Positions 35,900 through 42,644 of a stretch of 64,000 bases of DNA are shown here, one piece after another. The stretch is from Clostridia bacterium (lineage in GTDB: Bacteria; Bacillota; Clostridia; UMGS1883): positions 1 through 64,000 of the forward strand of contig JAFUOO010000012.1 of NCBI GenBank assembly GCA_017472685.1, in the 5' to 3' direction. The position numbers and the translations under genes were made by a program. The first letter of the stretch is position 1. Every line of letters begins with the position of its first letter. The notes beneath the pieces are model-generated. The model searched no databases, was not told where the DNA came from, and saw only the letters and a list, made by a program, of their open reading frames with translations.

Positions 35900-35912
35900 T
35901 ATGCAATATAAT
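35884..35912 (+). promoter_or_regulatory. Consensus promoter of cysK-iscS-iscU-nadA
   Basis: Exact TTGACA, 17-nt spacer, exact TATAAT, 36 nt before the cysK ATG. Confidence 0.85.
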
Positions 35913-35947
35913 TCTTTTAAGAAATATGTTGCAGGGAGGATTAGCTT

Positions 35948-36880
35948 ATGATATATAAATCCGTTGATGAATTAATCGGAAAAACGCCTCTTTTAGAGCT
36001 TCGCAATATAGAACGGGAATTCAATCTTGAGTCTAAGCTTTTTGCCAAGCTTGAATACTTTAACCCCGGCGGCAGTGTAAAGGACAGGGTTGCAAAGGCA
36101 ATGCTTGACGATGCCGAAAAAAAGGGGCTTATCAAACCCGGCTCGGTTATAATTGAGCCCACAAGCGGCAATACGGGCATCGGGCTTGCAGCAGTGGGTA
36201 CTGCACGAGGCTACAAGGTTATAATTGTAATGCCTGACAGTATGAGCGTTGAAAGGCGCACACTTATGTCCGCATACGGTGCAGAGCTCGTTTTAACCGA
36301 CGGAAGGCTCGGCATGAGCGGTGCTATTAAGAAGGCGGAAGAATTGGCAAAGGAAATTGAAGGAAGCTTTATTCCCGGTCAGTTTGAAAACAAAGCAAAC
36401 CCCAAGGCTCACTTTTTTGCAACAGGCCCCGAAATATATTCTGACCTTGACGGCAGGGTTGACATTTTCGTAGCGGGCGTGGGTACAGGCGGCACCGTAA
36501 CAGGTGTTGGCGAATATTTAAAGAGCAAAAATAAGGATGTTAAAGTCGTTTGCGTTGAGCCAAAGAGCAGTGCGGTGCTTTCGGGCAAAGCTCCGTCAGG
36601 TCATAAAATACAGGGCATAGGCGCAGGCTTTGTGCCCGAGGTTTTAAACAGAGAAATTTGTGATGAAATTATCCCCGTAAGTGATGAAGATGCCTTTAAA
36701 TGGGGAAGACTAATCGGTAAAAAGCAAGGTGTTCTTGTGGGCATTTCTTCAGGTGCGGCACTGTGTGCAGCAGTTGAGGTTGCTCAAAGAGCAGAAAATA
36801 AAGGCAAAAACATTGTTGTGCTTTTCCCCGACACAGGTGACAGGTATCTTTCAACACAAATGTTTACCGATGAAAAGTAA
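35948..36880 (+). CDS. cysK: Cysteine synthase A (O-acetylserine sulfhydrylase)
   Basis: 310 aa. PLP enzyme making cysteine from O-acetylserine and sulfide. PLP lysine in NPGGSVKDRVA (about residue 44), substrate loop TSGNTGIG, phosphate loop GTGGTVTGVG, and the C-terminal PDTGDRYLSTQMF are all present. GGGAGG precedes the ATG. It provides cysteine for the desulfurase encoded downstream, and both are probably under the adjacent Rrf2 regulator. Confidence 0.95.
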   Translation: MIYKSVDELIGKTPLLELRNIEREFNLESKLFAKLEYFNPGGSVKDRVAKAMLDDAEKKGLIKPGSVIIEPTSGNTGIGLAAVGTARGYKVIIVMPDSMSVERRTLMSAYGAELVLTDGRLGMSGAIKKAEELAKEIEGSFIPGQFENKANPKAHFFATGPEIYSDLDGRVDIFVAGVGTGGTVTGVGEYLKSKNKDVKVVCVEPKSSAVLSGKAPSGHKIQGIGAGFVPEVLNREICDEIIPVSDEDAFKWGRLIGKKQGVLVGISSGAALCAAVEVAQRAENKGKNIVVLFPDTGDRYLSTQMFTDEK

Positions 36881-36885
36881 CTGAA

Positions 36886-37070
36886 GGAAGGATTATAGCT
36901 TGATTTCCAAGCTATAATACCTCCGGTGGATTTAATGTCCATGCGAGAATTTCGCCCGTACAGGCGAAAACGCATATGGACATAATTCACATTATACGCC
37001 TTGCATGCCACTGCAAGTGCGTAAGAGCGAAATTTTTTTCTACTTGTGGCAGAAAGGCTATGTGAATTAT
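36886..37070 (+). ncRNA. Folded leader/spacer before iscS (candidate cis-acting RNA or hairpin mobile repeat)
   Basis: Three successive hairpins fill the space between cysK and iscS. Hairpin A (36886-36924): ATTATAGCTTG / CAAGCTATAAT plus a GGAAGG/CCTCC base. Hairpin B (36937-36981): GTCC-ATGCG / CGCAT-AT-GGAC with inner TTTCGCC / GGCGAAA. Hairpin C (36982-37070): ATAATTCACAT / ATGTGAATTAT with inner GCCT/AGGC and TGCCAC/GTGGCA; its last base touches the iscS ATG and it holds the AGAAAGG ribosome site. An alternative internal stem (36996-37022) precedes a T7 run. I do not recognise a known riboswitch. Confidence 0.5.
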
Positions 37071-38261
37071 ATGAGAGTTTATGCAGATAATGCCGCAACA
37101 ACACGCATGAGTGAAGTTGCAATAAAGGCAATGATGCCTTACATGAGCGAGGTTTACGGCAATCCGTCAAGCCTTCATTCCATTGGTCAGGAAGCAAAGG
37201 AGCATCTTGATAATGCCCGTGCAATCATGGCAAAAAATCTTGGCTGTGAGCCCTTTGAAATTATTTTCACATCAGGCGGCAGCGAGGCTGACAACCAGGC
37301 AATTGTTTCTGCAGCCACGATCGGCGCAAGGAAAAACAAAAAGCACATTATTTCCACAGCCTTTGAACATCATGCTGTGCTTCACACCTTAAAGAAGCTT
37401 GAAAAGCAGGGTTATGAGGTTGAATTACTGGATGTTCACGAAAACGGCATGGTAACAGCCCAGCAGGTGAAAAATGCAATCCGTGAGGATACCTGCCTTG
37501 TTACAATCATGTATGCAAACAACGAAATCGGCTCTGTAATGCCCATTAAGGAGATTGGCGCTGTTTGTAAGGAAAAGGGCGTGCTCTTCCATACAGACGC
37601 TGTACAGGCGGCAGGACACATTAAAATCGATGTAAAAGAGCAGAATATAGATATGCTTTCGCTTTCTGCACATAAATTCCACGGTCCCAAGGGTGTTGGT
37701 GCACTTTACGTAAGACGCGGCATAATGCTTTCCAACATTATCGAGGGCGGTGCACAGGAGCGAGGCAAGAGAGCAGGCACAGAAAACATTCCTGCAATCA
37801 TGGGTATGGCGGCAGCCTTTGAAGATGCCTGCAACAATATTGATGCGCATACAGAAAAGCTCTTGAAAATGCGCGACAGACTTATTGAAGGCTTGTCGAA
37901 AATTCCTCATTCAGTTTTAAACGGTGACAGGGAAAGTCGTCTTGCAGGCAATGTGCATTTCTGCTTTGAAGGTATCGAGGGCGAAGCTCTGCTGCTTCTT
38001 CTCGACATTCAGGGTGTTTGTGCATCCTCGGGCTCTGCGTGCACATCCGGCTCACTTGACCCCAGCCATGTGCTTATGGCGATAGGCAGACCTCATGACA
38101 TTGCACACGGCTCCTTGAGACTGTCTCTTTCAGCTGAAAATACAGAGGAAGAGGTAGACCATATTTTAGCTGTTGTGCCCAAGGTGGTAGCACAGCTCAG
38201 AAACATGTCACCCGTATGGCGTGATTTACAGGAAGGAAGACGAGAATATGTTATACAGTAA
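37071..38261 (+). CDS. iscS: Cysteine desulfurase
   Basis: 396 aa. PLP enzyme that takes sulfur from cysteine. The start is MRVYADNAATTRMSE, the PLP lysine is in SLSAHKFHGPKG (about residue 202), and the persulfide cysteine is in CASSGSACTSGS (about 325), close to the NifS/IscS group. ATG 37071 is chosen because the family begins there; the open frame upstream runs through the hairpin spacer. It overlaps iscU by 14 nt. Sulfur is passed to IscU for cluster assembly. Confidence 0.95.
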   Translation: MRVYADNAATTRMSEVAIKAMMPYMSEVYGNPSSLHSIGQEAKEHLDNARAIMAKNLGCEPFEIIFTSGGSEADNQAIVSAATIGARKNKKHIISTAFEHHAVLHTLKKLEKQGYEVELLDVHENGMVTAQQVKNAIREDTCLVTIMYANNEIGSVMPIKEIGAVCKEKGVLFHTDAVQAAGHIKIDVKEQNIDMLSLSAHKFHGPKGVGALYVRRGIMLSNIIEGGAQERGKRAGTENIPAIMGMAAAFEDACNNIDAHTEKLLKMRDRLIEGLSKIPHSVLNGDRESRLAGNVHFCFEGIEGEALLLLLDIQGVCASSGSACTSGSLDPSHVLMAIGRPHDIAHGSLRLSLSAENTEEEVDHILAVVPKVVAQLRNMSPVWRDLQEGRREYVIQ

Positions 38262-38679
38262 AACAGTAATGGACCACTTTACAAACCCCAGAAACGTAGG
38301 CACAATTGACGGTGCCGACGGCGTAGGCGAGGTTGGCAACGTAAAGTGCGGCGATATAATGAAGATTTATCTTAAGATTGAAGATAACATCATCAAGGAC
38401 GTTAAGTTTGAAACCTTCGGCTGCGGCAGTGCCATTGCGGCAAGCAGCATTTCCACTGAAATGATTATGGGAAAGAGCGTTGAAGAAGCCTTAGCCCTTA
38501 CAAACAAAGAGGTTGTTGAAGCCTTAGGCGGTCTTCCTGCTCCCAAAATCCATTGCTCTGTGCTTGCAGAAGAAGCCATCAAGGCAGCTATAAAGGACTA
38601 TTATGATAAGAACGGTATTGAATACGACAAAACTCAGTTCCCCGATTGCGCAAACTGCGATCATTGTGACCATCACTAA
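38248..38679 (+). CDS. iscU: Fe-S cluster scaffold protein IscU/NifU
   Basis: 143 aa. Begins MLYSKTVMDHFTNPRNVG and has the three scaffold cysteines in VKCGDIMKIYL, GCGSAIAAS and IHCSVLAEEA, with the Asp partner in KCGD. An added tail ending CANCDHCDHH is cysteine/histidine-rich and not part of the minimal fold; it recurs, as far as I recall, in clostridial NifU-like proteins. AGGAAGG precedes the ATG inside iscS. Confidence 0.94.
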   Translation: MLYSKTVMDHFTNPRNVGTIDGADGVGEVGNVKCGDIMKIYLKIEDNIIKDVKFETFGCGSAIAASSISTEMIMGKSVEEALALTNKEVVEALGGLPAPKIHCSVLAEEAIKAAIKDYYDKNGIEYDKTQFPDCANCDHCDHH

Positions 38680-38699
38680 TTTTACAAAGGAGAAAAATT

Positions 38700-39617
38700 A
38701 TGGACACATTAACTATCCGTGACGAAATCCTCCGTTTAAAGAAAGAAAAAGATGTATGCATTCTGGCTCACAGCTACCAGTCAAAGGCAATTACCGAAAT
38801 TGCCGATTTTACAGGCGACAGCTATCAGCTCAGCGTAATGGCTTCGAAAACTGAGGCTAAAACCGTTATTATGTGTGGTGTAAGGTTTATGGCAGAAACC
38901 GTTAAAATCCTTTCGCCCGAAAAGACGGTTATTCTCTCAAGCCCCATTGCCGGCTGCCCCATGGCTGAACAGATGAGCAAGGAGTATATTGAAAACATCA
39001 AGAAAAGCTATCCCGACTATGCAGTTGTTGCGTATATCAACACCACAGCAGAGCTTAAAACCATTTGTGATGTTTGCGTTACAAGTGCGTCTGCAGTGAA
39101 GATTGTAAAGAATATTCCAAACGACAAAATTCTTTTCATTCCCGACTGTAACTTAGGTAGCTTTGTTGCGAAGAATGTTCCCGAAAAGACATTCAAGCTT
39201 CTTCACGGTGGTTGCCCCATTCACGGTAAAATAACCGGCGAAGAGGCAAGGGTGGCAAAAAGGCTTCATCCTAAGGCAAAGTTCCTTGTCCATCCCGAAT
39301 GTGTTCCGCAGGTTGTTGCACAGGCTGATTTTATCGGCTCTACAACAGCTATAATTGATTACGCAAAAGCCAGCGATGCAAAAGAATTTATTATCGGTAC
39401 AGAAATTGCTATTGCAGAATATTTGCAGTTTGAATGTCCCGACAAAAAGTTCTATCCGCTTTCATCAAAGCTTATCTGCCCCGATATGAAGGCAACAACA
39501 TTGGTTGATGTGTACAACATTTTAAAGGGTGACGGCGGCGAAGAAATACTTCTTGACGACGAAACCATCAGCAAGGCAAGAGCCTGCATTGATAAGATGA
39601 TTGAGCTCGGCGGTTGA
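38700..39617 (+). CDS. nadA: Quinolinate synthase
   Basis: 305 aa. Condenses iminoaspartate and dihydroxyacetone phosphate to quinolinate, using a [4Fe-4S] cluster. Cluster cysteines are expected in MCGVRFMAE, CVTSASAV and LICPDMKATT; substrate motifs AHSYQ, GDSYQLS and HPECVP are present. No nadB or nadC lies beside it, so aspartate oxidase must be encoded elsewhere. Its place directly after iscS-iscU fits its need for an Fe-S cluster. AAGGAG precedes the ATG. Confidence 0.95.
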   Translation: MDTLTIRDEILRLKKEKDVCILAHSYQSKAITEIADFTGDSYQLSVMASKTEAKTVIMCGVRFMAETVKILSPEKTVILSSPIAGCPMAEQMSKEYIENIKKSYPDYAVVAYINTTAELKTICDVCVTSASAVKIVKNIPNDKILFIPDCNLGSFVAKNVPEKTFKLLHGGCPIHGKITGEEARVAKRLHPKAKFLVHPECVPQVVAQADFIGSTTAIIDYAKASDAKEFIIGTEIAIAEYLQFECPDKKFYPLSSKLICPDMKATTLVDVYNILKGDGGEEILLDDETISKARACIDKMIELGG

Positions 39618-39631
39618 ACATACATAGTTAT

Positions 39632-39664
39632 AAAACGGTGGCATGATTGTGTCGCCGTTTTTAC
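39632..39664 (+). terminator. Terminator after nadA
   Basis: AAACGGTGGC / GTCGCCGTTT stem with two G-U pairs, followed by TTT. Confidence 0.75.
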
Positions 39665-39714
39665 ATAAAGATGTGGTTTAAGAGAAATAACATATCATAA
39701 GGAGAGTGTTAACT

Positions 39715-40515
39715 ATGGGATTTTTGACAGGAAAAACAGCTATTATTACAGGGGCAGGCTATGCTGCTCTTTCTGACGGCAGATGCGGCTCCATAGGCTA
39801 CGGCATTGCAACAGCATATGCTAAAGAAGGCGCAAATTTAGTTATTACAGGCCGTAATACCGCAAAGCTTGAAAAAGCAAAGGAAGAGCTTGAAAAGCTT
39901 TATGGCATAAAGGTGCTTGCACTTGCTGCAGATATTGCCGACGGCAACGACAACGAGGCTGTTGCAAAGGGTGTTGCAGAAAAGGCAATCGAAGAATTTG
40001 GACGAATTGATGTTCTTATAAACAATGCACAGGCATCTGCCTCGGGTGTTACAATTCAGGACCATACCACAGAGCAGTTTAATTTGGCAATGTATTCGGG
40101 GCTCTATGCAACCTTTTACTACATGAAGGCGTGCTATCCTTATCTTAAGGAAACAAAGGGCAGCATCATTAATTTTGCTTCGGGTGCAGGTCTTTTTGGT
40201 AACTACGGTCAGTGCTCCTATGCGGCAGCAAAGGAAGCAATACGTGGTCTCAGCCGTGTTGCTGCAACCGAATGGGCAAAAGACGGCATCAATACAAATG
40301 TTGTTTGTCCTCTTGCGTGGACAAGTCAGCTCGAAAACTTTGAAAAGGCATACCCCGAAGCCTTTAAGGCAAATGTAAAAATGCCTCCTGCAGGTCACTA
40401 CGGCGATGCTGAACTGGAAATTGGCAGAGTTTGCGTACAGCTTGCGTCGCCCGACTTTAAGTACATGAATGGTGAAACGCTCACCTTAGAAGGCGGCATG
40501 GGCTTAAGACCGTAA
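39715..40515 (+). CDS. SDR family oxidoreductase
   Basis: 266 aa. Rossmann enzyme of the short-chain dehydrogenase family. The cofactor loop is TGAG followed by an eight-residue insert (YAALSDGR) and then CGSIGYGIA; NNAQ (NNAG-like), Ser of INFASGAG and YAAAK supply the catalytic residues. The C-terminal GETLTLEGGMGLRP is typical. The substrate is unknown. ATG 39715 follows AAGGAG. The stop overlaps the DUF2752 start. Confidence 0.88.
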   Translation: MGFLTGKTAIITGAGYAALSDGRCGSIGYGIATAYAKEGANLVITGRNTAKLEKAKEELEKLYGIKVLALAADIADGNDNEAVAKGVAEKAIEEFGRIDVLINNAQASASGVTIQDHTTEQFNLAMYSGLYATFYYMKACYPYLKETKGSIINFASGAGLFGNYGQCSYAAAKEAIRGLSRVAATEWAKDGINTNVVCPLAWTSQLENFEKAYPEAFKANVKMPPAGHYGDAELEIGRVCVQLASPDFKYMNGETLTLEGGMGLRP

Positions 40516-40841
40516 TGAAAATTGCTGATTTAAAGGGCAAGCTGCTTGTCACATTAATTGTATTTACCTGCATTTTGTTGCTTTATGTTTTTGAGGTCCC
40601 GTGTGTTTTTCTCAGTTTAACGGGAGTAAAATGCCTTGGGTGCGGTATGACAAGAGCGTTTTTGGCTCTGTTAAGGCTTGATTTTAAAGGGGCATTTATA
40701 CACCATAAAATGGTATGGTCGTTGCCATTACTGTATTGGTGCTTTTTAAAGGACGGAAAACCCTTTAAAAAGAAGTTTTTAAATATTGCTGTTTATGTTG
40801 TGTTGATTATAGGGTTTGTGATAAATGTCGCATTTTGTTGA
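40515..40841 (+). CDS. DUF2752 membrane protein
   Basis: 108 aa with three hydrophobic segments. The hallmark CLGCGMTRAFLALLRLDFKGAF is present at about residue 39. The family has no assigned role. The ATG overlaps the SDR stop by one base. A strong promoter for the next gene overlaps its end. Confidence 0.85.
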   Translation: MKIADLKGKLLVTLIVFTCILLLYVFEVPCVFLSLTGVKCLGCGMTRAFLALLRLDFKGAFIHHKMVWSLPLLYWCFLKDGKPFKKKFLNIAVYVVLIIGFVINVAFC

Positions 40842-40866
40842 CAAGAAATTTTCATAATGCTATAAT
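40838..40866 (+). promoter_or_regulatory. Consensus promoter of the TM2 gene
   Basis: Exact TTGACA, 17-nt spacer, exact TATAAT, beginning in the last codon of the DUF2752 gene. Confidence 0.85.
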
Positions 40867-40894
40867 GATTTTAAAGAAAGGTTGTGATTTTAGC

Positions 40895-41197
40895 ATGTAT
40901 TGCAGTAATTGCGGTAAGCCGATAAATGATAATCAGGCAGTGTGCCTGGAATGTGGCGTAGCTGTTAAAAACGAGAAGAACAAATTAAATGGTCAGGATA
41001 AGCTTGTTGTGATTTTGATTTGTCTTTTCTTGGGCGAGTTTGGTATACACAACTTTATGCTTGGTGAAAACAAAAAAGGTATTTTCAGAATTATTGCTAC
41101 GGTTTTGCTGTGCGGTACAGGATGGATTTTTGCCTTAGTTGACCTTGTTAAAATTGCAATGGATACATACGAGGTTAACCCCAATAAGCTTATATAA
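40895..41197 (+). CDS. TM2 domain protein with N-terminal zinc ribbon
   Basis: 100 aa. MYCSNCGKPI and VCLECG form a CxxC...CxxC zinc ribbon; a TM2 domain follows with FLGEFGIHNFMLGENKKGIF and a second helix GTGWIFALVDLVKIAM. The role is unknown. ATG 40895 has AAAGG upstream; the longer frame lacks support. Confidence 0.88.
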   Translation: MYCSNCGKPINDNQAVCLECGVAVKNEKNKLNGQDKLVVILICLFLGEFGIHNFMLGENKKGIFRIIATVLLCGTGWIFALVDLVKIAMDTYEVNPNKLI

Positions 41198-41203
41198 AAC
41201 TTT

Positions 41204-41232
41204 AAGGGACCTCTAAAAAAGAGGTCCCTTTG
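41204..41232 (+). terminator. Terminator after the TM2 gene
   Basis: AAGGGACCTC / GAGGTCCCTT perfect stem with a short T run. Confidence 0.75.
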
Positions 41233-41250
41233 TAATCTGAGGGATGCAGA

Positions 41251-42591
41251 ATGACACAAAAAAATGATTTTTCGGTGGGCTCGGTAAAAAAACTTATAAT
41301 TTCTCAGGCAGTTCCGCTTACGTTAGCCCAGGCGGTGCTGCTTTTGTATAACGTGGTTGACCGTATTTACATAGGGCATCTGGATAAAATAGGCGACATT
41401 GCATTGACGGGTCTTGGCATAACCTTTCCCGTAATTGTTATAGTTGCGGCATTCACAAGCCTTTTCGGCACGGGCGGTGCAACACTTTTTTCCCTGGCAC
41501 GCGGCAAAGGCGATACGGACGAGGCAGAAAACATAACAGGCAACGTTTTTACGGCACTTTTACTCTCCTCGGTAATAATTTATGCGCTGTGCTTTTTCTT
41601 CCGTAAGCCCATATTGTTTTTATTTGGTGCAAGTGACGAATCCTTCAAATATGCAGACGCATATTTGAAAATTTACCTTTCAGGCACAGCTTTTTCAATG
41701 CTTGCCACAGGCATGAGCGGTTTTATCAACGCTCAGGGCTTTCCTCGCATAGGTATGCTGTCAACAATTGTGGGTGCAGCGGTAAACATTGTGCTCGACC
41801 CGGTTTTCATTTTCGGCTTGAACATGGGCGTTGAGGGTGCAGCGGTTGCAACGGTTATAAGTCAGGCTGTTTCAGCAAGCTTAGTTCTGGGCTTTCTTGT
41901 GAGCAAAAAGGCTATACTGCGCCTGCGTCTTTGCGCCATGAAGCTTTCTTTAAAAAGGATAGGGCGCATAATAAGCCTCGGTCTACCCGGCTTTGTTATG
42001 CAGGGCACAAACAGCCTTGTGCAGATTACCTGCAACAATCAGCTTCAGCACTACGGCGGCGATTTATATGTGGGCATAATGACTGTTTTAAATTCCGTAA
42101 GGGAAATGGTGTCGCTGCCTGTTATGGGCATAAGCCAAGGTGCACAGCCTATTTTGGGCTTTAACTACGGCGCAAAGAAGAACGAGCGCGTTAAAGAGGG
42201 CATACGCTTTACTGCAATGCTCGGCATGGTATACACGTTGGTGGCATGGCTTGTTGTAATGTTTATACCCAAACAGCTTATGGGCATTTTCTCCGAGGAT
42301 TTTACTACAATCGAGGTCGGCTCACAAATGCTTAATATATACTTTTTCGGGTTTGTTTTTATGGCATTTCAGTTTGCAGGGCAGACCGCTTTTCAGGCAC
42401 TTGGCAAAGCAAAGCAGGCAATATTCTTTTCGTTGTTTCGTAAGGTGATTATTGTTGTGCCGCTTACAATTTTCCTGCCCATGACCGCTTTGGGCGTTAA
42501 CGGCGTGTTCTGGGCTGAGCCTGTGTCAAATGCGATTGGAGGACTTGCGGCGTTTTGCGCAATGTGGTTTATGATTTACAAGAGGTTATGA
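41251..42591 (+). CDS. MATE family efflux transporter
   Basis: 446 aa with about twelve membrane helices in two halves. The N-terminal VDRIYIGHLDKIGDIALTGLGITFP, GTGGATLFSLARGKG and the second-half NSLVQITCNNQL and GISQGAQPILGFNYGAKK patterns are typical of the DinF/NorM-like MATE group. It exports cationic or other small molecules using an ion gradient; the substrate is unknown. GAGGGA precedes the ATG by 7 nt. Confidence 0.92.
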   Translation: MTQKNDFSVGSVKKLIISQAVPLTLAQAVLLLYNVVDRIYIGHLDKIGDIALTGLGITFPVIVIVAAFTSLFGTGGATLFSLARGKGDTDEAENITGNVFTALLLSSVIIYALCFFFRKPILFLFGASDESFKYADAYLKIYLSGTAFSMLATGMSGFINAQGFPRIGMLSTIVGAAVNIVLDPVFIFGLNMGVEGAAVATVISQAVSASLVLGFLVSKKAILRLRLCAMKLSLKRIGRIISLGLPGFVMQGTNSLVQITCNNQLQHYGGDLYVGIMTVLNSVREMVSLPVMGISQGAQPILGFNYGAKKNERVKEGIRFTAMLGMVYTLVAWLVVMFIPKQLMGIFSEDFTTIEVGSQMLNIYFFGFVFMAFQFAGQTAFQALGKAKQAIFFSLFRKVIIVVPLTIFLPMTALGVNGVFWAEPVSNAIGGLAAFCAMWFMIYKRL

Positions 42592-42644
42592 GAATTAACA
42601 GGCTGTCTGATAAGTGAAAACTAAAAATAAGAGAGGACATAGCT

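Noticed and set aside
36886-37070. Hammerhead ribozyme or group II intron fragment in the iscS spacer
   Set aside because: The CUGAUGA core and the domain V signature are absent; only nested hairpins are seen.
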